This document shows, piece after piece, positions 19,609-27,523 of a stretch of DNA of 64,000 bases. Location: positions 372,001 to 436,000 of the forward strand of contig NZ_LT965956.1 of assembly GCF_900240995.1 (NCBI RefSeq), written 5' to 3'. Below the pieces are notes generated by a model that was given only the letters and a program-made list of their open reading frames with translations, was not told the DNA's origin and did no database searches. The first letter of the stretch is position 1, and the number at the start of each line of letters is the position of its first letter. The translations under genes were made by a program, and so were the position numbers. Origin of the DNA: Bacillus sp. Marseille-P3661 (GTDB lineage Bacteria > Bacillota > Bacilli > Bacillales > Bacillaceae_J).

Positions 19609-20421
19609 TTAGAAACCAGCTTCGTATTGATGTACTTTTACTCTTTCTTTTATGAAACCAGCCATAGGCATGCTTAATCTAACAGAATCGGCCATCTCTA
19701 ATACGATGCCCATATCTTTTTGCGCCCAAGGAATATTCTTCATGAATTCCCAATTTTCAAGTGCCCAGTTTTTCCCACTAGAGATTAATAAAGCTTGACG
19801 TAGACTCTCCGTTTCAACACCGTACTTTTCAGCCAATGCTAACCCTTCATGATCTGCGACAAGACAAGCCCAAAGCAACATATTATTAATTGTTTTTCCA
19901 ACCTGACCAGCTCCAAGTCCACCTAGATGGTGAATATCTGGACCACATGCAGAGAGTACAGGCTTAGCTCTTTCAAGCACTTCGGAATCGCCACCAACAA
20001 ACCATAATAAATTTGCTTCAATTGCACCTTTTTCACCACGTGCAACAGGCGCATCTAAAATATTAACGTCCTTTTCAGATCCCTGCTCAGCTAGAGACCT
20101 TGTTAATTCTGGACTAATTGTGCTACTGATTACGGCAATTGTTCCAGCCCTTGCCCCTTCAAAGAAACCGCTTTCTCCTGTTAACGCATCAACAACTTGG
20201 TTTGCAAAACCTGTAATAACAATAGCAACGTCAACCTGACTTGCTAGTTCTTTTGGAGAGCTCATTATTTGAGCCCCCATTTTTTCTAATTCAACCAGCT
20301 TTTCAACATCAGGATCATATAAGTAAAGGGGAAAGTTTTGCTTAAGTAAATGTTTCCCCATTGGAAAGCCCATTCGTCCTACACCAATAATACCTACACT
20401 CAATTTTTGATTTTTTACCAA
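19609..20421 (-). CDS. NAD(P)-dependent beta-hydroxyacid dehydrogenase (3-hydroxyisobutyrate dehydrogenase family)
   Basis: Oxidoreductase of 270 aa acting on a beta-hydroxy acid such as 3-hydroxyisobutyrate, tartronate or a related compound. An N-terminal Rossmann motif GIIGVGRMGFPMG lies at residues 10-22, the substrate-binding segment is DAPVARGEKGA near 123-133, and the probable catalytic Lys176 sits in GQVGKTINN. It is slightly shorter than the usual 290-300 aa. It is the second gene of the module 2 operon, between the TAXI receptor and hyuA, and so probably handles the imported compound or a product of it. Confidence 0.84.
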   Translation of the reverse strand: MVKNQKLSVGIIGVGRMGFPMGKHLLKQNFPLYLYDPDVEKLVELEKMGAQIMSSPKELASQVDVAIVITGFANQVVDALTGESGFFEGARAGTIAVISSTISPELTRSLAEQGSEKDVNILDAPVARGEKGAIEANLLWFVGGDSEVLERAKPVLSACGPDIHHLGGLGAGQVGKTINNMLLWACLVADHEGLALAEKYGVETESLRQALLISSGKNWALENWEFMKNIPWAQKDMGIVLEMADSVRLSMPMAGFIKERVKVHQYEAGF

Positions 20422-20457
20422 TAGTATCTCCCCTATCCAGTTTATAAAGATGATAGT

Positions 20458-21498
20458 TTACTTTAATAAAAAATTTGCCTCTTTGTAATATGCCTCAGCT
20501 CCAGGATGAAAAGGAATTCCAACATCGCGAGCCATTCCCTCTGGCGTCATAGTTTTAAAGAATTCGAGCTGTTCTTGAAACTTCGGTAACCCTTCCACCA
20601 ATGCTTGTGTAAAAGCTTTGACTGTTTCAGCCGGAACATCTTTATTTGCCATAATATTTACGCTTGATGAAATCGTTTTTAAATCTTCATTTAAACCATC
20701 GTAACTACCTGCTGGGATAATATATTCATGTAACGCCTCGTTATAGCCAGATAACGTGCTAATAATTTCATCACTTAAAGAAAAGAAATGAAGATTACCA
20801 GTTGAAGATAAATCAATGGTTACAGAATTAGGATAATAGTTTCCATACATAATGGCGTCAAGATGACCATCTCGTAAGTTTTGGGCTGAGTCCACTTCTC
20901 CTAAATGTTGTTCCTCGATATCATCATAAGACATTCCCGCAGCCTTTAAAATCATTTGATTGACAACCTCGGCACCGTATCCTTTTGGCATTACACTTAC
21001 ATTTTTGCCTTTCAAATCTTCAATAGACTTTATATTACTATCAAAAGTTAATAGCTGTACGGGTTGCTCATAAAGAACAGCAACCTCTCTAAAGTCATTC
21101 ATTGCTGTTTCAAAAGGAGCTTTACCCTGTGTTGCGTCAATAGCAGATGTACTAACGACCATTGCGAAATCACCTTGTCCTGAGTTGATCGCTAAAATAT
21201 TTGCAGCGCCCCCTCCGGCTTCAAGTTTAACTTCAGAACCAGGAAACGAATCCTCTACAGCTCTTTTAATTGCATTAGCAACCGGTCCCCAGGTACCTTG
21301 TGGTGGACCTTGGTACATTGTCACCTCAAACGATTCTAAACCGCTTTCATCTTTTGTTTTTGTTTCAGAGTTGGAAGATGTTGTAGGGTTACTTTCTTCC
21401 TGTTCCGTTGGTGTCGAAGTGGATGTATTTGAAGATTGACAACCCACAAGCATTGTTATTAATAAGGCGATACCCAGACAATAAAAAACTTTTTTCAA
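20458..21498 (-). CDS. TAXI-family TRAP transporter solute receptor (lipoprotein)
   Basis: Extracellular binding protein of 346 aa for the TRAP permease at 12381-14321. The lipoprotein signal ends at Cys20 in LVGC, followed by a low-complexity Ser/Thr/Glu linker. The mature domain starts with VTMYQGPPQGTWGPVANAI and contains AILAINSGQGDFAMV, both typical of TAXI receptors. It is the first gene of the module 2 operon, 180 bp from the divergent lysR. Having the receptor first is consistent with a need for excess receptor over permease. Confidence 0.88.
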   Translation of the reverse strand: MKKVFYCLGIALLITMLVGCQSSNTSTSTPTEQEESNPTTSSNSETKTKDESGLESFEVTMYQGPPQGTWGPVANAIKRAVEDSFPGSEVKLEAGGGAANILAINSGQGDFAMVVSTSAIDATQGKAPFETAMNDFREVAVLYEQPVQLLTFDSNIKSIEDLKGKNVSVMPKGYGAEVVNQMILKAAGMSYDDIEEQHLGEVDSAQNLRDGHLDAIMYGNYYPNSVTIDLSSTGNLHFFSLSDEIISTLSGYNEALHEYIIPAGSYDGLNEDLKTISSSVNIMANKDVPAETVKAFTQALVEGLPKFQEQLEFFKTMTPEGMARDVGIPFHPGAEAYYKEANFLLK

Positions 21499-21573
21499 GC
21501 AAAAGCCCTCCTTTTATTTTTTAAGTTAGTTTTTTTCTATTTATTAGAATTGTTTAAATATTCTGTTTTAATT

Positions 21574-21605
21574 TTAATATAGATATAGTATCATAGTCCA
21601 ATAAG
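21574..21605 (-). promoter_or_regulatory. Leftward promoter with the shared LysR-type motif (module 2)
   Basis: AGTCCAATAAG (21595-21605) is identical to the motif in front of the module 1 operon. Read leftward it supplies a TTGGAC -35. After 16 bases comes TATTAA (21574-21579), a weaker -10 than in module 1. The motif lies about 100 bp from the TAXI start and 74 bp from the lysR start. Regulation by the flanking LysR is inferred. Confidence 0.5.
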
Positions 21606-21678
21606 CATTTATCAATAATGTATAAGCCATATTTATATACGATTTATATGTCAGGATTATTTATCAAAGGAGGTAATT

Positions 21679-22572
21679 ATGAGAATTGAACCATTAATAT
21701 CATTTTGTACTGTAGTTGAAAAAGGTAGTTTCCAAGAAGCTGCTTCTATACTATTTTTAACCCAACCTGCTGTCAGCATGAATGTTAAGCAATTGGAAAA
21801 AGAATTTGGTCAAACACTGTTGATTCGAAAAGGTAAAGGTAAAATAGAGCTGACACCCATGGGTGAAAAGCTCTATGATTATTCCGTAAGATTAAGAGAT
21901 CAGCTTAAAGAATTAGAAATGCTTAAACAAGAATCAACCCAGCAAGTACAATTTGAAATCATTATTGATTGTAATATTACGGCTGGCTTATACTGGCTCA
22001 CTTCAATAAGCAATAGATTTCAAATGGAATTCCCTAAAGCTAGGATTTCTATTAATCATACAAACTTAGATGAATCCGTTGACAATCTCCTAGATGAAAA
22101 AAGTGACTTAGCACTACTTCTTTCTCCAGTTCATCATCCACAATTACAGACAACACTGTCTTGGGAGGATGAATTAAAAGTAATAATTTCAAAAAACTCA
22201 TCCCAACCTATATCCTATTTATCTGCTAATGATTTAATTGAACAACCGTTTATCCTACCATCTAAAGGGTTACCAACTAGGGTAATTATTGATAAGTTAT
22301 TCAATGATCACCTAGGGACTAAAGCAAAATGTGTATTTGAAATTGGCAACCCAGAAGCATTGAAAAGAAGTGTTCGCACCCTTGATAAATTAGGTATTAT
22401 ACTTGCCAGTTCTCTTGATGAGACGGATCGTAATTCATTATCATTTGTTAGCTCCGAAATTAACATGCATTGTAAGCATGTTCTCCTACAAAAGAAGAAG
22501 CGTTTTCACTCTAAAACTTTTCATGAGTTTGTTAGTTATATTATGGAGAAGACACCGATACAATTTGTTTAA
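21679..22572 (+). CDS. LysR-family transcriptional regulator (module 2)
   Basis: Regulator of 297 aa, divergent from the TAXI-hyu-TRAP operon. GGAGG lies seven bases before the ATG. The helix-turn-helix region is FQEAASILFLTQPAVSMNVK, followed by the effector-binding domain. It is a paralogue of the module 1 LysR along its length, most strongly in the DNA-binding part, which fits the identical 11-bp motif in both promoters. Cross-regulation between the modules is therefore possible. Confidence 0.88.
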   Translation: MRIEPLISFCTVVEKGSFQEAASILFLTQPAVSMNVKQLEKEFGQTLLIRKGKGKIELTPMGEKLYDYSVRLRDQLKELEMLKQESTQQVQFEIIIDCNITAGLYWLTSISNRFQMEFPKARISINHTNLDESVDNLLDEKSDLALLLSPVHHPQLQTTLSWEDELKVIISKNSSQPISYLSANDLIEQPFILPSKGLPTRVIIDKLFNDHLGTKAKCVFEIGNPEALKRSVRTLDKLGIILASSLDETDRNSLSFVSSEINMHCKHVLLQKKKRFHSKTFHEFVSYIMEKTPIQFV

Positions 22573-22588
22573 TAATTTAATAGTATTA

Positions 22589-22622
22589 AAAACAGTGAAT
22601 TGATATTTACTGTTTTTTGTTG
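22589..22622 (+). terminator. Rho-independent terminator of lysR (module 2)
   Basis: AAAACAGT pairs with ACTGTTTT around an AT-rich loop, followed by a T-rich run, 17 bp after the lysR stop. Confidence 0.7.
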
Positions 22623-22699
22623 TTTTCTAACATAAAATAACCTGCCTTATTACTAATTAATAAAGGACCGGACAAAATCTCCCTTAATCTGCATAACAC

Positions 22700-22731
22700 A
22701 AATAAGACTGCCGTATATGCAGCCTTATTTG
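22700..22731 (-). terminator. Hairpin terminator at the end of the tctCAB operon
   Basis: AAATAAG-A-CTGC and GCAG-C-CTTATTT form a nearly perfect stem between the convergent lysR and tctB genes. T-rich sequence on both sides lets it act in either direction. Confidence 0.6.
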
Positions 22732-22754
22732 ATCTAGTTAAGAATTAAATTTCG

Positions 22755-23228
22755 TTATACAAAATAATACAAACCCATTCCAATAACAAAACCTAAATAA
22801 ATAACGGTAGTAAATATAGTCGAATATAATATAGATAATTTCCAGCTTTCCTTTGAAATTAACTTTAGATAGATTATAAAGGATAAGAGACATGCAATTA
22901 TCATATTCGTTACCATTATAAGAATTACAAATAATGCCATCCATCCTATTAATAAGTATCTTTGACCAATTGTTCCATCGGTATTTTGGTCCTCACTGTT
23001 CTCTTCATCTTTTGATTCAGATTGCTTATTTAAAAAGAGAAGTTTTTGGCTGAGGGTCGGGAATAAATCATTGATAACTTGTATCCCCGAAAGAACTAAT
23101 AGAATATAAGCCATCATTTTTGGGATAAGTACAACATCACTTCTCATTCCGGAAGTACTTATAAGAATAGCAATCGTAAATAGAAAGAGGAATAGTGAAA
23201 ATATACTTTTTTCAGTAAATTTGATCAT
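22755..23228 (-). CDS. TctB-family tripartite tricarboxylate transporter small membrane subunit (first system)
   Basis: Small permease subunit, 157 aa, with about four likely membrane spans and a charged loop rich in Glu/Asp/Ser near residues 65-85. It overlaps the stop of tctA by four bases (ATGA), and its GGAGGAA ribosome site lies inside tctA, so the two subunits are translationally coupled. TctB proteins are poorly conserved; identification rests on size, topology and position after TctA and TctC. Confidence 0.8.
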   Translation of the reverse strand: MIKFTEKSIFSLFLFLFTIAILISTSGMRSDVVLIPKMMAYILLVLSGIQVINDLFPTLSQKLLFLNKQSESKDEENSEDQNTDGTIGQRYLLIGWMALFVILIMVTNMIIACLLSFIIYLKLISKESWKLSILYSTIFTTVIYLGFVIGMGLYYFV

Positions 23229-24712
23229 ATGTTTATTCCTCCATCTTTTGGCTTTTGAAATTTCTTTTTAATCGTTGGAAGTGCCAATGAACCTACAGTT
23301 AATATAAATAGGACAAGGGCAATTGGACGTGTGAAGAATCCACTTGGTCCAAAGGAAATAAGCGTTTGATGAAATGAAGATTCCACTAGTCCACCTAGCA
23401 CTAATGCAATGATAAGTGCGATCGCAGAATAAGAGTACTTGCGCATATACATTCCAATAACACCAAATAACAAAGCAACTACTACATCACCTATATTCCC
23501 TCTAAAAGCATAAGCACCTACTAATGAAATACCAATAATACCTGGAGCCATCAATGATCCACTTATCTTAGTAATAAAAATCAAGCGTGTACCGATCAAT
23601 AACGCAACGATTAACGCAACAATCTTACTCATAATCGCAGCAGCAATAAGGAAATAAGTCGTATCAATATTGGTTGTCAGCATTTCCGGTCCAGGAGCTA
23701 AACCATGCATAATAAGACCACCAATAAACACTGCCATTGCAGCACTACCTGGAATACCAAAAGCAAGAGTAGGTAGGAATGCTCCACCTTCTTTAGCGTC
23801 ATTTGCCGATTCAACTGCAATTACACCTTCAATTGCACCCTTACCGAACTTTTCAGGATTTTTTGACATTTGAACAGCAGTACCATAAGCCATAAAACTA
23901 GCAACTACACCGCCTACCCCTGGAATCATCCCAATTGATATCCCAGTCAAACACGAACGAATGAATAGCCAAAAATTACGGAATACTGCAGAGAAACCCT
24001 CAGCGATACCTTTATCCTTGACTTTAATATCACTGGAAGTCGATGTTTTTTGTGTGAATAAGCTAAATGCCTCGGTTAATGCAAACAACCCTATAATGAC
24101 TGGTATGATATCCAATCCATCCCAGAGATATGTTGTACCAAATGTGAAACGAGGCAGTCCCATGGTAGGATCTGTGCCTATAAACGCTAGCAATAATCCA
24201 AACAATGCTGAGATTATTCCACGGAACACATTTCCCTTTGTTACAACAATAATGACAGTTAAACCGAAGATTGCTAACATAAAAAACTCAGGATACGAAA
24301 AAGCCATTACGATTGGACGCGCTATAGGAATTAACAATGCTAGTGCAATAAATCCAATGATACCACCTAATGCAGAGCATAAAACTGCAACTGTAATGGC
24401 CATTCCGCCTTTTCCTTGTTTAGCCAATGGATACCCATCAAAAGTCGTTGCTGCATTCGTTGCTTCTCCTGGTGTATTGATTAGTATAGCTGTTATTGAA
24501 CCACCGTACGTAACCGTACCATATGCAGAAAAAAGTAAAACAATTGCTTCTTGAGCGCTCATTCCAAATGTAAGAGGAATAAGAAGAGCTAATGCAACAC
24601 TTCCACCTAGTCCAGGCAAAATACCAATTATAAGTCCAATAAGAACACCGAAAACCATAAGCATCATTAGATTCAATGAAAATACTTCAGCAAACTGATT
24701 TAGCAATAACAA
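23225..24712 (-). CDS. TctA-family tripartite tricarboxylate transporter large permease (first system)
   Basis: Main channel, about 495 aa, with about 11-12 likely membrane spans. TctA signatures are FGVLIGLIIGILPGLGGSVA near the N-terminus and the internal GISIGMIPGVGGVVASFMAYG, with ESANDAKEGGAFLPTLAFGI after it. The start is best placed at a TTG at 24712: GGAGG lies eight bases before it, whereas the GTG three codons earlier is jammed against the ribosome site. Relatives import citrate, phthalate/terephthalate and other carboxylates by proton or sodium symport. Confidence 0.9.
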   Translation of the reverse strand: MLLLNQFAEVFSLNLMMLMVFGVLIGLIIGILPGLGGSVALALLIPLTFGMSAQEAIVLLFSAYGTVTYGGSITAILINTPGEATNAATTFDGYPLAKQGKGGMAITVAVLCSALGGIIGFIALALLIPIARPIVMAFSYPEFFMLAIFGLTVIIVVTKGNVFRGIISALFGLLLAFIGTDPTMGLPRFTFGTTYLWDGLDIIPVIIGLFALTEAFSLFTQKTSTSSDIKVKDKGIAEGFSAVFRNFWLFIRSCLTGISIGMIPGVGGVVASFMAYGTAVQMSKNPEKFGKGAIEGVIAVESANDAKEGGAFLPTLAFGIPGSAAMAVFIGGLIMHGLAPGPEMLTTNIDTTYFLIAAAIMSKIVALIVALLIGTRLIFITKISGSLMAPGIIGISLVGAYAFRGNIGDVVVALLFGVIGMYMRKYSYSAIALIIALVLGGLVESSFHQTLISFGPSGFFTRPIALVLFILTVGSLALPTIKKKFQKPKDGGINI

Positions 24713-24766
24713 AAAATCCACCTCCTGCTAGATCTATTGATTAAAAGTAATTACTTGATATTTTAA

Positions 24767-24804
24767 AAGAAAGAGTAGAGGCGATTAGATCCACCCTTAC
24801 TCTT
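24767..24804 (-). promoter_or_regulatory. Intercistronic hairpin between tctC and tctA
   Basis: On the minus strand AAAGAGTA at 24797-24804 pairs with TACTCTTT at 24767-24775, directly after the tctC stop. The following tract is TTTTAAAATA. It may stabilise the tctC message or stop part of the transcription, giving more receptor than permease. The second tct operon has a hairpin in the same place. Confidence 0.55.
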
Positions 24805-24813
24805 TCATCATTA

Positions 24814-25872
24814 TTATTTCATGCTATATAACTCATCAATAATTTCTTTGAATTTAACAAAACCATCTAATGCACTTTTTACAGCAGCTTGTGAGCTTTT
24901 AGCATCAGAATAAGCGATTGATCGTTTTGCTTCCGTCATTTGAGTTATAAATTCTTCGTCTTCCATTGTCTTCTTTAGGGCATCCTCTAAAATTACCTTT
25001 ACATCTTCAGGTGTTCCAGGAGGTGCACCAATTAAACGAATAGCATTAAAACCTGTGTTAATTTCAGCGGATAATCCAATTTCAGATGGTATTGGAACAT
25101 CGGCGTGATTTGGATGTCTTACTGTATCGTAATAAAGGATTGGCTTTAAGTCACCACTTTCGATATATTGCTGAACACTTTCGTAAGAACTGAATAAAAG
25201 ATCAGCATCACCGCGGATGACAGCTAAAGCGGCTTCACCCGTACCACCATGATTTAAAGGTTTCCATTTTACACCTAATTCAGCAAGCGTAACCGCACCG
25301 CCAATTGTATCTTGTGATTGAAGACCTTTTGTTGAGACAACATACTCTTTATCTGTTGTAAAATCTTCAATAGAATTGAACGGGCCATCACCTTTTACTA
25401 ATGCCACGTTATTACCAGCTGCAACTTGTCCAATCCATGTAACCTCGGCTAAATCATATGGTACTTCTTGTGACAACTGTGTTGGAGCTAGGCCATTAAC
25501 ATTGTAAATTTTTATTGTATAGCCATCTGGAGTTGCTTTATGAACGTAATTAGTTGCTGTAACACTTCCTGCACCAGGCATATGACGTACAATGACATTC
25601 ACGTCATTTGGTAAATGTTTTTCTAAAAACGGTGCCATTGCTTGTGCATAATCACTGTAACCACCACCGGCATCATACCCAACTACAAACTCTATGTCTT
25701 TTTTAGGGAAATCACTACTAGCTTTTTGTTCTTCTCCACCAGCATTACTACTGCTACCTTCATTTGCTTGACTTGAATTACTTGAACTTGTTGACGAACT
25801 ACAGCCCGCCACTATCATTGCAAGTATTAATGCACCAATAAATAAAATACTTCTACGAAAACTCTTTTCCAT
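24814..25872 (-). CDS. TctC-family solute-binding lipoprotein (first system)
   Basis: Extracellular receptor of 352 aa for the TctAB permease. The signal ends at lipobox Cys24 (VAGC), followed by a Ser-rich linker. The mature domain begins DIEFVVGYDAGGGYSDYAQA and contains the family loops MPGAGSVTATNYV and APPGTPEDVKVILEDALKK. GGAGGAAAG precedes the ATG. It has its own likely promoter and a cre match upstream, and a hairpin downstream. Co-location with a phthalate-type oxygenase suggests an aromatic dicarboxylate ligand, by inference. Confidence 0.9.
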   Translation of the reverse strand: MEKSFRRSILFIGALILAMIVAGCSSSTSSSNSSQANEGSSSNAGGEEQKASSDFPKKDIEFVVGYDAGGGYSDYAQAMAPFLEKHLPNDVNVIVRHMPGAGSVTATNYVHKATPDGYTIKIYNVNGLAPTQLSQEVPYDLAEVTWIGQVAAGNNVALVKGDGPFNSIEDFTTDKEYVVSTKGLQSQDTIGGAVTLAELGVKWKPLNHGGTGEAALAVIRGDADLLFSSYESVQQYIESGDLKPILYYDTVRHPNHADVPIPSEIGLSAEINTGFNAIRLIGAPPGTPEDVKVILEDALKKTMEDEEFITQMTEAKRSIAYSDAKSSQAAVKSALDGFVKFKEIIDELYSMK

Positions 25873-25922
25873 CTACTTTCCTCCTTTATAATGCAATCTG
25901 TTAGATAGATTCCCTTGATTAA

Positions 25923-25960
25923 AATATAAAAATTGCTACCTTTCATTGAAAACGCATACA
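25923..25960 (-). promoter_or_regulatory. Probable tctC promoter with overlapping cre (CcpA) site, first system
   Basis: TTGAAAACGCATACA at 25946-25960 matches the Bacillus cre consensus WTGNAANCGNWNNCW at every defined position. On the minus strand TATATT (25923-25928) lies 17 bases from a weak TTTCAA -35 (25946-25951), so the cre would overlap the promoter, as for catabolite repression. The -35 is poor, so the promoter itself is tentative. Confidence 0.5.
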
Positions 25961-25971
25961 TTAATTTAAGT

Positions 25972-26004
25972 AGATTGCAGAAGTATATGAATCTCCTACA
26001 ATCT
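25972..26004 (-). promoter_or_regulatory. Hairpin after the Gfo/Idh/MocA gene
   Basis: On the minus strand AGATTG and CAATCT form the base of a stem-loop extended by partly paired AG/CT positions, 18 bp after the dehydrogenase stop. No long T tract follows, so it may be an RNA-processing or weak termination site rather than a full terminator. Confidence 0.4.
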
Positions 26005-26022
26005 TTTGGTGCAATCCTTTGA

Positions 26023-27219
26023 TTAATCTATCGAAACCTGGTGTTGTAAATAAACTTCTTTTCTTTGTTCTGAAGATTCTAGTACAGCGATACACACTTC
26101 TAAATTTGCCATTCCCCAATGACCGTCGTGAATTAACTTCTTGTCATTATAAATGGCATCATACAATTCTTCTATCATTAGATCTCTGCCGGTTTTTCCA
26201 TCTAAGGTTATCTCATACTTTTCTTCATCCCCATAAATATATAAACCGTTAGGTGACTGGCGAATATCTCCCCTCTCACAGCTTACTAAGGTTAATCCAA
26301 AAAAGGGCTGTTCGGTTTGCTGCTTACTATAATCCTTTGAAAATTTTCCACCATACCCTTTTTGACTTTTAAGCAAAGTCTCTTCAGTAGGGTCTTTCAA
26401 ATTTTTTATGGTAAAACGGGATTTTCCATATTCATTGGACCGAACAGAAGGTCCACCTTCACCGATTCCAAAAGTAAGTTCTGTTGTATGAAAATGGTCA
26501 TACCCGTTATATACAGCTGTTGCTGCGGTACCATCTTCAAATTCAAGAAATACAGTATGGGCGCCTTCAGTAGGACGAGTTGGATCCCACTTACCTGTCA
26601 TAGCTCTTACGCTCCTAATAGCTCCTCCACCAATGTAACGGATAATATCAAACTGGTGCGAACCTTGACGATATGTTATACCACCACCCAACTTAGTATC
26701 TAGCTCTGTAGGTATTCGCGGACGATAAATCCAATCATTAAAATACCAGTTATTAATCATTCTAACTTTTCCTAATTCACCACTAGCAATTACTTCTCTC
26801 ATCTTTTTGATTGGAGGTTCGAAACTATGTGAGTGCCCTACCATCATTTGGACTCCATTTTTTTCTGCTAAGTGTATTAAATTTGATGCTTCATCTAAAG
26901 TTACTGCAATAGGCTTTTCAACAATAATATGTTTTTTATTTTCCGCGGCAATGCGAACATGTTCATCATGATACTCAGTCGGAGTAGCAATATAGACTGC
27001 GTCAACTTCAGGACAGCGACATATATCCTCAATACTATAAAAAGCCTTTGCGCCAAAATCACTTGAGAACTTCTCGAGTTTTTCTTTGTTTCGACCACTA
27101 GCAGCAGATACTGAAACATGCGGATGTTTCAGTATCGCTGGGATTAGTGCACTTCCCGCATTTCCTAAACCAATTATTCCAATTCGTAAATGTGGAGGAT
27201 TATTACGTCCTGCGTTCAT
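26023..27219 (-). CDS. Gfo/Idh/MocA-family dehydrogenase, phthalate cis-dihydrodiol dehydrogenase type
   Basis: NAD(P)-dependent oxidoreductase of 398 aa. The Rossmann part starts RIGIIGLGNAGSALIPA (12-28) and has the family EKPIAVT motif near residue 100. The second domain contains NNWYFNDWIYRPRIP, LGGGITYRQGSHQFDIIRY and ELTFGIGEGG, segments I associate with the phthalate 4,5-cis-dihydrodiol dehydrogenase (Pht4) branch. It would rearomatise a cis-dihydrodiol to a catechol. It is encoded with a phthalate-dioxygenase-like Rieske protein and a decarboxylase-type aldolase, which supports the role. Exact substrate unproven. Confidence 0.8.
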   Translation of the reverse strand: MNAGRNNPPHLRIGIIGLGNAGSALIPAILKHPHVSVSAASGRNKEKLEKFSSDFGAKAFYSIEDICRCPEVDAVYIATPTEYHDEHVRIAAENKKHIIVEKPIAVTLDEASNLIHLAEKNGVQMMVGHSHSFEPPIKKMREVIASGELGKVRMINNWYFNDWIYRPRIPTELDTKLGGGITYRQGSHQFDIIRYIGGGAIRSVRAMTGKWDPTRPTEGAHTVFLEFEDGTAATAVYNGYDHFHTTELTFGIGEGGPSVRSNEYGKSRFTIKNLKDPTEETLLKSQKGYGGKFSKDYSKQQTEQPFFGLTLVSCERGDIRQSPNGLYIYGDEEKYEITLDGKTGRDLMIEELYDAIYNDKKLIHDGHWGMANLEVCIAVLESSEQRKEVYLQHQVSID

Positions 27220-27234
27220 ATTTCAACCGCCTCC

Positions 27235-27474
27235 TTACCCTTCATCGACCTCTGTTGCAGTAAACTGGATTATTTTGGTGATCTCACCACGCCAAAAGCA
27301 TTCATTACACCAAAAAAATTCTATATCTCTATCAGATTGGAAAAAACGGTCTATAAAACTTTTATCTTCGTTAATTTTGTGACCACAATTCGGACAATAA
27401 CTTATACTTATCTTTTCAAAAGCATTGCATGTCGTTTTATGGTTTATAGGAGATTTCTGAGCTTTTAAAACCAT
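27235..27474 (-). CDS. Small zinc-ribbon protein of unknown function
   Basis: A 79-aa protein with a good GGAGG ribosome site, 15 bp before the dehydrogenase gene. Two Cys pairs, CPNCGH (27-32) and CNEC (56-59), spaced like a zinc ribbon, separate an acidic, aromatic stretch (DRFFQSDRDIEFFW). It is too small to be a classic ferredoxin and lacks a CPxH Rieske motif. Position between oxygenase and dihydrodiol dehydrogenase suggests an accessory role in that pathway, perhaps assembly or metal handling. No specific function can be assigned. Confidence 0.7.
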   Translation of the reverse strand: MVLKAQKSPINHKTTCNAFEKISISYCPNCGHKINEDKSFIDRFFQSDRDIEFFWCNECFWRGEITKIIQFTATEVDEG

Positions 27475-27523
27475 ATATTAGCCTCCTTCATACCAATGAC
27501 CTTTATAAAAGTGTTAGTATTAT

